Assembly: GCA_023381565.1 (NCBI GenBank)
Contig: JAMCRR010000002.1
Span: 1-52,984 of the forward strand
Direction of reading: 5' to 3'
From: Chloroflexota bacterium
GTDB taxonomy: Bacteria > Chloroflexota > Anaerolineae > Anaerolineales > Anaerolineaceae
DNA: 52,984 bases
Shown: positions 7,087 through 16,483 of the stretch, one piece after another
Numbering within the stretch: the stretch's first letter is position 1
Layout of the letters: each line of letters opens with the position of its first letter
Made by a program: the position numbers and the translations under genes
Notes under the pieces: model-generated
What the model was told of the DNA's origin: nothing
Database searches by the model: none
Seen by the model: the letters and a program-made list of their open reading frames with translations, nothing else

Positions 7087-8324
7087 ACTGGCACACTTTT
7101 GATTGCCAACAGGGTTACGTCATCTTGCGGTCCAGTCGGCCCCGTAAATGCCGCAATTCTTTCCCAGAGACGGTCACAGACGTGTTGGGCACTCGCTGCG
7201 TGTTCTTCACAAAGGGCGGATTGCAGGTGCTCTAGCCCATAATCCTGGTCCTGGGTGTCGACTGCTTCGGTCACGCCGTCGCTGTAAAGCAGCATAGTGC
7301 TGCCCGGGGAAATAGAAACCAGTTCTTCATCAAGGTGAGGGTTTTTGAATAATCCCAATGGCTGACCTATGTCCATTTGCAGATCAACCGGCTTGCTTTT
7401 GCAATCGAGCAGAACGGGGGGCAGGTGCCCGGCGCGTGCATAATGGAACTCTCCCCTGCGCGTGTTCAACACGCCGTAAAGAACGGTCACATACATCCCA
7501 ACGACATTCATATCGAGCAGATGCCGATTTACTGTGCGCAGCACAGTTAACGGCGAACCCGATCGCCGGGCTTCTGCTCGCACCAGGCTGTAAGAGAGCG
7601 ACATAAAAATGGACGCCGGGATGCCCTTCCCGGTCACATCGCCGATAACGATCCCCAGGCTGTCGCGATCCAGCTTGATAAAGTCATAAAAATCACCGCC
7701 TACCGCTTGCGCCGGATGCATGATGGTGCCAAATTCGTACCCGGCTAGATCCGGCAACCGGCGCGGCAAGATGCTCAGTTGAAGAGTGCGAGCCACAGCC
7801 AGCTCTCGCTCGAGCTTAGCCTTTTCAATCAGCTCATCCTGGGCTGCCTGTAGCTGCTCGTAAGCAAGTGTCAGCCTGCGGTTCCTTTCGCGTAAATCCA
7901 GAATGGTCTGGTTTTCAGATTCTTCCATGCGACCGCTCACCAGAGCGAGCAAATCGTAGGCCAGGGTTGGGTGGCGGTGGAGCAGCGCGTCGAAGTCGAG
8001 ACGGGTCATTTCTAACAACCGCACAGGCCCAAGAGCGCGCACGCTGGCTGTGTGGTGGCGGTCTTGCATGAACAGGCTCATTTCGCCCAGTATCGCCCCG
8101 CTATGCTGGATCCCCGGACACCACTCATCGGGTGTTCCCAATGATTTGATGATTTCAACCTGACCGTCCAGGAGGATATAGAAATGGTTGTCTACATGTC
8201 CTTCCTGGAAGAGGATAGTTTTATCCGGAAACTCGCAAGGTTGAAGGGTTGCAGCCAGATATTCGATCTCGTCGTAGGGGAGGGAATTAAACAGCTGTAC
8301 TTGCCGGATGAGCCTTTCGTTCAT
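7083..8324 (-). CDS. cNMP-binding SpoIIE-type PP2C phosphatase
   Basis: 413 residues. A cNMP-binding barrel (about 10-125, with GAILGEMSLFMQDRHHTASV) is followed by a coiled linker (about 135-175) and a SpoIIE/RsbU-type PP2C domain (about 185-410). Metal-binding aspartates lie in GGDFYDF, GIVIGDVTGKG, LLYSDGVTEAVD and GPQDDVTLLA. Such phosphatases usually dephosphorylate anti-sigma antagonists, and here binding of a cyclic nucleotide would gate activity. No partner antagonist or anti-sigma kinase gene lies nearby. The start overlaps the cyclase stop as ATGA. It acts in the cytoplasm; there is no membrane segment. Confidence 0.93.
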   Translation of the reverse strand: MNERLIRQVQLFNSLPYDEIEYLAATLQPCEFPDKTILFQEGHVDNHFYILLDGQVEIIKSLGTPDEWCPGIQHSGAILGEMSLFMQDRHHTASVRALGPVRLLEMTRLDFDALLHRHPTLAYDLLALVSGRMEESENQTILDLRERNRRLTLAYEQLQAAQDELIEKAKLERELAVARTLQLSILPRRLPDLAGYEFGTIMHPAQAVGGDFYDFIKLDRDSLGIVIGDVTGKGIPASIFMSLSYSLVRAEARRSGSPLTVLRTVNRHLLDMNVVGMYVTVLYGVLNTRRGEFHYARAGHLPPVLLDCKSKPVDLQMDIGQPLGLFKNPHLDEELVSISPGSTMLLYSDGVTEAVDTQDQDYGLEHLQSALCEEHAASAQHVCDRLWERIAAFTGPTGPQDDVTLLAIKSVPV

Positions 8325-9385
8325 ATCGATACTTCCTGCCCGGTGGGAACCGAGAAAATCTTGACCACCTGAGTTTTTCCTTTGAGCTGGACAGGCTCAT
8401 GCTCGATGGTCTGGATGGATCTATTCAGATGAACTTGGGTGGTTTCATCAATTAATATCGGTTCACCCACTATTTTTGTATGCGTTTCGAGCCTTGCAGC
8501 AAGGTTCACCGTATCGCCCACACAGGTATAAGTCGCTCGCGACAACGTGCCGGTATAACCGGCGATCATCTGCCCAGACGCGATTCCGATGCCAATGCGG
8601 ATTTGCGCTTTTCCCTGTGCGGCCTGGTCGCAATTAAACAGATCGATGAGCTCGATCATTTCCAGCGCGGCGAGTACTGCCTGTTTGCAGTGATCTTCCT
8701 GGGGGAGGGGAGCGCCAAAGATGGCCATCAGCCCATCTCCCACCATCTGGTTGACGATGCCCCTGTGGTTGCCGATGGCTTCAAACATCAGGGTGTAATA
8801 CGTGTTGAGCAATTCAATAGTATCGGCCGGAGATTGGGATTCCGCAATTGTGGTAAACGAGCGAATATCTGAAAACATGGCGCTGGCATCGACAAATTGC
8901 CCTCCGAGTGTAAATCCTTTCTCTAATAATTCGTCGGCAACCTCGCTGGTGGCAAATTTGCGGATCAACTCGCGCTGCTGGTCGCGCAGGCGCTTCTTTT
9001 CCAGGCTGGAACCGATACGGGCTTTTAGAAGGATCGGGTTTAGCGGTTTGGTTAGATAATCTTCAGCACCCATCTCGATGCAGCGGGCGACTTCGTCAAG
9101 CTCCTCGACTGCCGAGGTAATGATCACGGGGATGTTGCGCAGCTCGAGGTCTTTGGTGAGCTGCTCGAGTACCTGGTAACCATCCATTTCAGGCATCTGC
9201 AGGTCGAGCAAGATCAGGTCAAAATTCCCTGCCTGCAGAACTTCCATCGCACGCCTGCCGTTCTCAGCGATGGACACGCTGTGCCCCTGCTGTTCCAATC
9301 CGCGCGCCAGCAGCAACCGGTTGACCTTGTTATCGTCAACAACGAGTATACGGCCTGCTTCATTCGCGAGCCGTCTAGTGCCCAT
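8321..9385 (-). CDS. Response regulator fused to a class III nucleotide cyclase
   Basis: 354 residues. A receiver (about 12-130) with phospho-acceptor Asp in LILLDLQMPEMDG and Lys in YLTKPL is followed by a class III adenylate/guanylate cyclase (about 165-345). The cyclase keeps both metal aspartates (MFSDIRSF and VGDGLMAIFG) and the YTCVGDTVNLAARLE segment. Phosphorylation by the upstream kinase and Hpt would control production of cAMP or cGMP; I cannot decide the base from residues alone. It overlaps the Hpt gene by 11 bp and the phosphatase gene by 4 bp. Encoding the cyclase between a phosphorelay and two cNMP-binding proteins gives the operon an obvious second-messenger step. Confidence 0.93.
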   Translation of the reverse strand: MGTRRLANEAGRILVVDDNKVNRLLLARGLEQQGHSVSIAENGRRAMEVLQAGNFDLILLDLQMPEMDGYQVLEQLTKDLELRNIPVIITSAVEELDEVARCIEMGAEDYLTKPLNPILLKARIGSSLEKKRLRDQQRELIRKFATSEVADELLEKGFTLGGQFVDASAMFSDIRSFTTIAESQSPADTIELLNTYYTLMFEAIGNHRGIVNQMVGDGLMAIFGAPLPQEDHCKQAVLAALEMIELIDLFNCDQAAQGKAQIRIGIGIASGQMIAGYTGTLSRATYTCVGDTVNLAARLETHTKIVGEPILIDETTQVHLNRSIQTIEHEPVQLKGKTQVVKIFSVPTGQEVSI

Positions 9386-9725
9386 TCTCGAGATCCTTTA
9401 GAACTAACTGCACTTTTTGGAATTCAACCTCAAGACGTTCCAGCTTGGGTACTGCAGCTTCAATCTTACCGTCTTTCCCCATCATCTCGAGCTCGCGAGC
9501 AAGCATGGAGAGTTGCATAGCGCCAAAGTTGGCACTGTTGGATTTGACCGAGTGGGCAGCCCTTCGAAAAACCTCGGTATCCTGTATGGATAGCGCCTTG
9601 CGCATTTCGGCGATGAGAAGTGGGGTATCTTCAAAGTAAACGTCGATCAGTTCGCCGATGAAATCTTCTCCCATCATGGCTTTTAGATTCTCAAATACCG
9701 CACGGTCAACCACTTGTTCAGTCAT
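9375..9725 (-). CDS. Stand-alone Hpt phosphotransfer protein
   Basis: A helical protein of 116 residues. The phosphotransfer motif FRRAAHSVKSNSANFGA contains the acceptor His58 (counted from the ATG at 9725). That ATG is chosen because GGAGG sits five bases upstream; a TTG at 9737 is the alternative. Hpt proteins shuttle phosphate between the receivers of hybrid kinases and separate response regulators. It lies between the hybrid kinase (12 bp upstream) and the receiver-cyclase (11-bp overlap), exactly where a phosphorelay intermediate is expected. Confidence 0.93.
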   Translation of the reverse strand: MTEQVVDRAVFENLKAMMGEDFIGELIDVYFEDTPLLIAEMRKALSIQDTEVFRRAAHSVKSNSANFGAMQLSMLARELEMMGKDGKIEAAVPKLERLEVEFQKVQLVLKDLENGH

Positions 9726-9737
9726 ACCAGCCTCCAA

Positions 9738-12700
9738 TTATTTACTGCGATCCGGAAGTCGAGCTTTGTTCAGGGCTGCAGCCAGTTGTTCGTAGTGGAT
9801 CGGCTTGCTGATGTAATCATCCATTCCGGCTGCCAGGCAGATCTCTCGATCTCCTTGCATGGCATTGGCAGTCATGGCAATAATGCGTGGTCGCTGCCCC
9901 CAGGGCCAGCGGGCGCAGATCTGCCGTGAGGCTTCCAGCCCGTCCATCTCGGGCATCTGCACATCCATTAAGACCACATCGTAAGCACCGCTGCTCACGG
10001 CGTCAACTGCTTCCACCCCATTGGCAGCCACGTCTGCCTTGTAACCCATTTGCGACAGTAAGCGTAAAGCCAGCTTCTGGTTGACGACGTTATCCTCCGC
10101 CAACAAGATGCGCAGGGGTAAACGTTTCCCCATCTCGGTATCGATTTGGGTGGTGCCTGCTGCAGAGGGTTGAGGCTTAACCGGCTGCTCCGAGAAAATT
10201 GCGTTGAGGATGTCGAAAAGCTGCGATTGCTTGAGCGGTTTGGAAAGGTAGGCAGCCCAATCCACTGCTTCGTCGGCAGTCTCGTGACGTCCCATCGAAG
10301 AAAGCATCACCAAAGGCAACTCCTCCGCATCACGGTGCTTGCGGATCTCCCTGGCCAGCATCAATCCATCCATGTCCGGCATATTCATGTCCAGGATGGC
10401 AATGTCGAGGGGATCGCCTCGCTCGATCCAGGACAGCGCTTCGTGTGGAGAGCCGGTATCGCGCGCCAGCATGCCCCAGTCTTTCACTTGCAGGGCAATG
10501 ATGCGGCGGTTGGTCGTGTTGTCGTCGACGATCAGCAGCCGCTTGCCGCTCAATTGCGGCTGCTCGCCGCTCAGCTCGGTACGTCTTGAGGGGACCGTTG
10601 CAGCCTCAGCCCGGATGGAAAAGTGGAATGTCGTCCCTGAGCCTACCTGGCTCTCCACCCTCATCGTCCCGCCCATCATCTGGCTCAGCCGCATACTGAT
10701 CGCAAATGGGTTACAAGGCAGACGGTAACGGCGCGTCGTCGAAGTATCCACTTGACTGAACGATTTGAATAAGCGATCCATCCGATCCGGGGGGATGCCG
10801 ATGCCTGTGTCGCGTACAGAAAAGTGTAAGATATAACAGGGAGAATTCCGCCCCTCATTTTTAGAGGCGGGGATCGTCGTTTCCAGATTGGCCGAGAGGA
10901 CCACTTCTCCCTGCTCGGTGAATTTAACCGCATTGTTGAGCAGGTTAAGGAAAATCTGCCGTAATCGTGTCACATCCCCGTTGATCATCGTGGGTGTATC
11001 CGGGGCGATTACCAGAGCCAAATCCAGCTTTTTCTCGGCGGCCTTGCTGGCCAGCAAGTCCAGGGCATTTTCCATACAGGCACGCAGGTCAAAGGGGGCG
11101 TATTCTAATTCCAGCTTGCCGGCTTCGATTTTTGAGAAGTCCAGGATGTCGTCGATAATGGTCAATAGAGCATCGCCACTGGTGCGGATGATCTCGGCGA
11201 ACTCACGCTGCTCGCCCATCAGCGGGGTATTGAGGAGCAACCCGCTCATGCCGATGATGGCATTCATCGGAGTACGGATCTCGTGGCTCATGGTGGCCAG
11301 GAAAGCGCTCTTGGCCTGGGTGGCGGCTTCGGCTTGCTGCCGCGCTTCCTCGGCCTCCTCCTTTGCTTGCTGCAGTTCTTTCTCCGCTCGCTTGCGATCG
11401 CTAAAATCGCGGATGGTCTCAATGGCGCCGACAATTTCACCATCCGAGTTACGCAAAGTAGAGGCATAGGCATAGAGATAAGCCATCTGACCTTTTAACT
11501 GTACGACCGACTCGCCCGCCAGGATTTTCCCGTGTCGCTCGATATTGGCGTATTCTCCCTCAACCTCTTCATTTGGGAGGAGCACCAGATCGATCAGGAT
11601 CGGCCTCCGCTCTCCGTAGAAGGGAATGGCGTATTCGTAGTTGCCCTTGCCAAGTATTTCTGCCGCTTTCAGCCCGGTCATTTCTTCGATGGCCCGGTTC
11701 CAGGCGATCACTTTGCCTTCACGGTCGATCACCAGCATGGCGTCCGGTAAGAAGTCGATGATATCCGCCATACGGCGTTGCGAGTCTTGAGCAGCTTGAT
11801 ACAGGCGTGCGTTTTCGATGGCAATTGTCGCCTGCCGCGCAAGTCCCTGCAGAAAATCCAGATCCACCTGAGTAAACAGGCCTTCAGGTATGGAACGATA
11901 TAGCGACATCAATCCAATCGTCTGACCACGGCTCACGAGCGGTGCGCACATCAGGGTTTCCACTTCTTCTTCAACGTCTGGGGTGCCGGGCACATGGATA
12001 CCACGTGGGTCTTTGGCGATATCGTCGATGATTTCGGCAATACCAGACTGGGCAATACACCCACTGACGCCGTGCCCCAACGTGACTATATCGGACTTGA
12101 ATTGGTCGGCGTATCTGCCCACAGCGACAATCGTGCGGAAGGTTTGACCATCCTGATCGGCCAGCCGAAGGATCGTGTCGCGTGAGCGACATACAGTGTG
12201 AGCTCTCGAGGCGATGCGCTCGAAGACGACCTGTAAATTAAGCGTGGCAGATATCTCGTGGCCGGCCTCGGCCAGGGTGGCCATCTGGTCAGCGCGCCGT
12301 TTGGTTTCGACATAGAGGCGGGCATTCTCAATGGCGATCGCCGCCTGGCGAGCCAGACTGACCAGAAAATCCAAATCCGATTGAGTGAACAATCCTTGTG
12401 CTCGCATTCGCCAAACGCAAAGCAGGCCGATGACCTTGCCCCGCGATATCAGCGGAGCGGACATGATCGCCTCTTGTTCTTCTTCTTCGAAATCCGGTGT
12501 TCCAGGGATCAGGATGCTGCGGGGATCGGTCTCGGGGTAGTTGATCATCTCGGCAATGCCGGATTGAGCAATTGAGCCGTTAATCCCTCTCCCTACAATT
12601 ACCGGAAAGGCTTTGATTTGGGAGGCCCATTTACCCAGGGCTACATTCGGCTGTAAAGTTTTCTGATCAGGCTGGAGCAGGTAAAAGGCAATATCGCGCA

Positions 12701-15700
12701 CAGACAACAACTCTTTTGCCCGGACGGCCATCCGTTCTAAGACAGGCTCCATCTCGTGGGTTGTGGCGATATCGCTGCCGATTTCAGCCAGGGCAGCCAT
12801 CTCCTCTGCTCTACGCCGCGCTTCCTGGTACAGGCGAGCGTTCTCGAGAGCGATGGCCGCCTGGCTGGCGACCGCCTCGAGCAGTGCCTGGTGGGTCTCG
12901 TCATACGCATTGGAATCGGTGTAGTGTTGGACAACGATGGCCCCCAAGACTTGCTCGCCCAGGAGCATCGGCACTCCCAGCCAGGACGCAGCCGGCTTTC
13001 CGACCACCTGAACACCCATCTCGAGGGCTGAGTTTTCTCCGCTGCCGTGGATAAACACCGGCTTACGATTTTTAATGATATAGCCGGTTAAGCCCCCTTC
13101 CACCGGTACGCGCGTTCCGGGAACCACCTCTTCCAGGTTATGGCTGAAGGCATACTCCACCTCATCATTCACCTGATTGTAGAGGGCGATAAACAGGTTT
13201 TCGGCATACATCACCCGGCTGGTCTGCTCGTAGATCAATTGGAGCAGTTTATTGACCTGCAATGTAGAGGAGAGCGCTTTTCCGATATCGCTCAGCATGG
13301 AGAGCTCGGTGACCCGCCGGCGAGTCTCGCTCAACAGCCGGGCGTTTTCCAGGGCAACACCCATGCTGGATGCCAGCGTCGAAGCCAGCCTTACATCGCT
13401 CTCCGTATAGCGGTTTTTGGGCCAATCCTGCAGGGCGATTACTCCGGTAACCTCATCCCCGACGATGATCGGCACTCCCATCCAGGATTCCGGCTCTTTG
13501 CCGCTGCCATCCTCAACTTTAACCGATCCGAGCCGGTCGGCTTCTGCTGTAGTGCCTAAGACCACCGGTTGGCGGGAACGAATGACGATGGAGGTAAGAC
13601 CTGTGCCCATTGGCGCTGGTTCTATATAGATTCGTTGCCCCTGATCGCCCACCCAATAGGGGAACTGCATCATACTCGTTTTACGGTCATACAGGCAGAT
13701 GAAACAATTCTGGCCACCAAAAATCTCGTGGATTTTATCACCCACCAAATCGATAATCGCCTGGAACTCGAGCTGCCTGGCCAAACCTTGCCCGACGGTA
13801 TTGATAATAGCCAGCTCGTTGGCCCGCTGCTGGCTCTCCTCGAGCAGGCGCCGGGTTTCCTGAAACAGGCGGGCATTCTCGATGGCCACGCCCATGCCGG
13901 CTGCCAGGGTTGACAGCAGCCGGAGGTTTGACTCGTCATAGGCATGTTCCTGGTAGCTCTGCACAGAGACCATCCCCAGCGCCCGCTCGCCTGCGATGAT
14001 CGGCACTCCGAGAAAAGAGCCGACGACTCCTGCTCCCCCTTCAGCATTCGGATAGGTACCCATCCCGGCTTCTTCCATTTCTTGAATTGTGTTAAATAGA
14101 TAAGGTTTGCGAGATGTAATGATCAGATTAGCGCAAGGCTCTTCCCAAAGGAGCTTATCGAAGATTTCGGTATTTTCTATATAGCCCCGGTCATAAGCGT
14201 AAGGGGCATGGACCATATTCAGAATAGGGTCATAGAGATAAATGACCGCGACTTCCGTCGAAAAAATGTCGCGCACTTTGTCGCCTACCAGACGAGTGAT
14301 CGTTCTTACATCCAATTGCCTGGACATGGCCTCGCCCACACTGTTGAGGATGACCAGTTCAGCAGTGCGCTGCTCGAGATAGCTGTTGGCAGCTTGTAGC
14401 TCGGAGGTGCGTTGCTCAACACGCTGCTCGAGGGTTCGCGCCCAGCGGGCGTTCTCGATGGCCGTAGCGGCCTGGTTGGCAAAAACACTGAGCAGGTCGA
14501 GGTCGGACTGGGTGAATGCCCCAAAGATGAGGCGTGTATCGGCGTAGATCAGCCCGATAAGCTGCGAGTGAGATATCAACGGGGCGACCATCACCGACCG
14601 CTGGTTGAGATCAGGAGGATCATCCGGTTCTTCCCCGGAACCAGTCTCTTCTTTTAGAACCAACGGCTCCCTAGACCGTGACAGGCTGGCCAGTAGACCG
14701 GCAGCCTTGGTCCTGAGCCCTGGCATATCCTTCTCCGGCACACCACGAGCGGCCACCTCCAGCTCGGCGACGTTCTCCGCAAGCATCAACATCGAGCGCT
14801 CGCCGCCGTACAGCTCCACCAGCTCGTCCATGATGAAATCCAATAGCTCTTTCGTGTCGCGCTTTTCGTTCATGCGCACGCTGATTTCCAGCAACCGCTT
14901 AAATTGGCTTTGCCCATTGCCCTCAGTTGAACCGGTCCGCGGCATTTCCACCGCCAGCCCGCGCCGGGCAGCCTGGCGCCTCCACTCCAGGAGCAGCTCG
15001 CGGTGGATATTGAACTTGTTGAGGTAGTTGCGCCGCAGCCCGGCATCGCTGAGGGTGGTGATGTTGGAGAAGATTATTCTCTGACCCTGCTCCAGGCAGC
15101 GCCAGGCCTCTTCGCTTCGATCCGGATCATCCTTATACTTTAGAATTCTATAACGCAACCACCAAATCATTTCCGCTGGATAATCTCTGGCTTTGTTTCC
15201 GAGAGCCTCGATTTGCGAAACCGCTTCCCCTGTTTGGCGCTCGGCTTCCGGCCAATTACCCAGAGCCAGGTAGGCTGCACCCAGGCTGGCCTGCGCTGCC
15301 GCCTGATAGTCCGGCGAACTGGTTTCAATGCATAATTTGATCGCCTGATCCAAAATTTGAACCGCTTCAGCAAGCCGGCCTTCGGCAAGATCCAGGTTGC
15401 CCAGCCGGATCAAAAGACCGCTTTCAATAAATTTGTCGGTAGTGTCTCTTGCTACCTGAAGGGCTTCTTCGATGGCCTGACGGCTCTTGATGTAGTCACC
15501 CAATTGAAAATATACTAATCCAAGCGTATCCAAGAATGCCACCAGTCCGGGAAGCGCCCCAGCTGCGCGAGCTTCTTGCACTGCCTGGTTTGCATAATGA
15601 GCTGCACGAGTGTAGAGACCCAGAAAACAATACAACATCGCCAGATTGTTGAGCAACAAAACCTGGTACACGCGATTACCTGTAGCCTGGAAAATCGCCA

Positions 15701-16466
15701 GGGCAGGCTCATAATAATCACGTTGCACTGCTGCATCCTGAGAGGATATCCCCAGCCCGTTCAGGCACAACCCCTCATGTTCCTGGTCTCGCACCTCACG
15801 GAAAATTTGCAAAGCCTGACGATAATATACTTGAGCCTGATCCAATTGAGCGGTCTGGTAGTAGGTACCTCCGATCCGTTGTAGGCACCATGCTTCACCG
15901 GCCCGATCGCCTACCTGGCGGTGGAGGGCCAGGGCACTCTCGTGATATGCACGTATTTGTTCAGAATCCCCCGCCCGTTGAACGCTATCGCCTAATTGAT
16001 CCAGGCCATCAGCTTCTAACTTAATCTTTACCCTTTCTTCCAGGCTATCTGAACTTCGTGCGAGGGCAATAGCCTCCAGGGCAATCTCACGCGCTTCAGA
16101 AGTCCTTCCCAGAAAGGTTGTCCATTCCGATTGCTGTATCATGGCTTCGATCTGGCGTTTAATGTCACCCATTTCGGTTGCCAGTAAGACCATCTCTTTC
16201 AGGTCGGATAAGGAAGAGACGACGTCGGTGCGATATCGATGACAATAAGCTCGTTTTTGGAGCAACGCATATTCTTTAACCAAATCTCGCTTTGGCAACA
16301 TCCTCATTAAATTCAACGCTTGATTGAATAGTTCAATCGCCGATCCAAATTCAATTACCTGCATAGCCTTATCGGCAGAGGCTAACAAACTTTCGTAAGA
16401 TAGATCGCCCGCGTCAGGGCTTTGCACAGAGAGGATTTTCTTCGTTGATTTACGTCTACCAGTCAC
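9738..16466 (-). CDS. Giant TPR/GAFx6/PAS hybrid histidine kinase with two receivers
   Basis: 2242 residues without membrane segments. Approximate order: TPR repeats 35-430; six GAF domains at 530-680, 700-870, 883-1043, 1053-1213, 1226-1380 and 1400-1556; PAS 1563-1683; HisKA with SHEIRTP and acceptor His1728; HATPase 1800-1950; receivers with Asp2026 (ILDMNMPD) and Asp2168 (VLMDVQMPE). The N box (NLLNNAVKF) and G1 box (DTGIGIP) are normal. The G2 box, usually GGTGLGL, reads RLPCNPF (1915-1921), and its DNA is an inverted copy of second-receiver DNA, so ATP binding is probably impaired. GTG start 16466 has GAGGAG six bases upstream. The kinase heads the phosphorelay and follows the MFS-cNMP gene by 17 bp. 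Confidence 0.92.
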   Translation of the reverse strand: MTGRRKSTKKILSVQSPDAGDLSYESLLASADKAMQVIEFGSAIELFNQALNLMRMLPKRDLVKEYALLQKRAYCHRYRTDVVSSLSDLKEMVLLATEMGDIKRQIEAMIQQSEWTTFLGRTSEAREIALEAIALARSSDSLEERVKIKLEADGLDQLGDSVQRAGDSEQIRAYHESALALHRQVGDRAGEAWCLQRIGGTYYQTAQLDQAQVYYRQALQIFREVRDQEHEGLCLNGLGISSQDAAVQRDYYEPALAIFQATGNRVYQVLLLNNLAMLYCFLGLYTRAAHYANQAVQEARAAGALPGLVAFLDTLGLVYFQLGDYIKSRQAIEEALQVARDTTDKFIESGLLIRLGNLDLAEGRLAEAVQILDQAIKLCIETSSPDYQAAAQASLGAAYLALGNWPEAERQTGEAVSQIEALGNKARDYPAEMIWWLRYRILKYKDDPDRSEEAWRCLEQGQRIIFSNITTLSDAGLRRNYLNKFNIHRELLLEWRRQAARRGLAVEMPRTGSTEGNGQSQFKRLLEISVRMNEKRDTKELLDFIMDELVELYGGERSMLMLAENVAELEVAARGVPEKDMPGLRTKAAGLLASLSRSREPLVLKEETGSGEEPDDPPDLNQRSVMVAPLISHSQLIGLIYADTRLIFGAFTQSDLDLLSVFANQAATAIENARWARTLEQRVEQRTSELQAANSYLEQRTAELVILNSVGEAMSRQLDVRTITRLVGDKVRDIFSTEVAVIYLYDPILNMVHAPYAYDRGYIENTEIFDKLLWEEPCANLIITSRKPYLFNTIQEMEEAGMGTYPNAEGGAGVVGSFLGVPIIAGERALGMVSVQSYQEHAYDESNLRLLSTLAAGMGVAIENARLFQETRRLLEESQQRANELAIINTVGQGLARQLEFQAIIDLVGDKIHEIFGGQNCFICLYDRKTSMMQFPYWVGDQGQRIYIEPAPMGTGLTSIVIRSRQPVVLGTTAEADRLGSVKVEDGSGKEPESWMGVPIIVGDEVTGVIALQDWPKNRYTESDVRLASTLASSMGVALENARLLSETRRRVTELSMLSDIGKALSSTLQVNKLLQLIYEQTSRVMYAENLFIALYNQVNDEVEYAFSHNLEEVVPGTRVPVEGGLTGYIIKNRKPVFIHGSGENSALEMGVQVVGKPAASWLGVPMLLGEQVLGAIVVQHYTDSNAYDETHQALLEAVASQAAIALENARLYQEARRRAEEMAALAEIGSDIATTHEMEPVLERMAVRAKELLSVRDIAFYLLQPDQKTLQPNVALGKWASQIKAFPVIVGRGINGSIAQSGIAEMINYPETDPRSILIPGTPDFEEEEQEAIMSAPLISRGKVIGLLCVWRMRAQGLFTQSDLDFLVSLARQAAIAIENARLYVETKRRADQMATLAEAGHEISATLNLQVVFERIASRAHTVCRSRDTILRLADQDGQTFRTIVAVGRYADQFKSDIVTLGHGVSGCIAQSGIAEIIDDIAKDPRGIHVPGTPDVEEEVETLMCAPLVSRGQTIGLMSLYRSIPEGLFTQVDLDFLQGLARQATIAIENARLYQAAQDSQRRMADIIDFLPDAMLVIDREGKVIAWNRAIEEMTGLKAAEILGKGNYEYAIPFYGERRPILIDLVLLPNEEVEGEYANIERHGKILAGESVVQLKGQMAYLYAYASTLRNSDGEIVGAIETIRDFSDRKRAEKELQQAKEEAEEARQQAEAATQAKSAFLATMSHEIRTPMNAIIGMSGLLLNTPLMGEQREFAEIIRTSGDALLTIIDDILDFSKIEAGKLELEYAPFDLRACMENALDLLASKAAEKKLDLALVIAPDTPTMINGDVTRLRQIFLNLLNNAVKFTEQGEVVLSANLETTIPASKNEGRNSPCYILHFSVRDTGIGIPPDRMDRLFKSFSQVDTSTTRRYRLPCNPFAISMRLSQMMGGTMRVESQVGSGTTFHFSIRAEAATVPSRRTELSGEQPQLSGKRLLIVDDNTTNRRIIALQVKDWGMLARDTGSPHEALSWIERGDPLDIAILDMNMPDMDGLMLAREIRKHRDAEELPLVMLSSMGRHETADEAVDWAAYLSKPLKQSQLFDILNAIFSEQPVKPQPSAAGTTQIDTEMGKRLPLRILLAEDNVVNQKLALRLLSQMGYKADVAANGVEAVDAVSSGAYDVVLMDVQMPEMDGLEASRQICARWPWGQRPRIIAMTANAMQGDREICLAAGMDDYISKPIHYEQLAAALNKARLPDRSK
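10031..10055 (+). repeat. Donor copy of a 25-bp inverted repeat, in the second receiver
   Basis: These bases are identical to the reverse complement of 10700-10724. On the minus strand they encode part of the normal receiver segment SQMGYKADV, so this is the ancestral copy. Similarity continues past one end with a one-base gap (CAGTA). Confidence 0.9.
10700..10724 (-). repeat. Inverted copy that replaces the kinase G2 box
   Basis: Exact 25-bp reverse complement of 10031-10055, lying precisely over the codons of the ATP-lid glycine motif (R1915 to F1921 and the next Ala codon). Flanking residues (TTRRY before, AIS after) and reading frame are intact. It looks like a templated substitution. 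Confidence 0.9.
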
Positions 16467-16483
16467 TTTATTCTCCTCTACAA

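Noticed and set aside
10690-10740. Small in-place inversion or indel as cause of the altered G2 box
   Set aside because: Reversing the segment does not restore GGTGLGL, and length and frame are unchanged; the exact distant donor at 10031-10055 explains it better.
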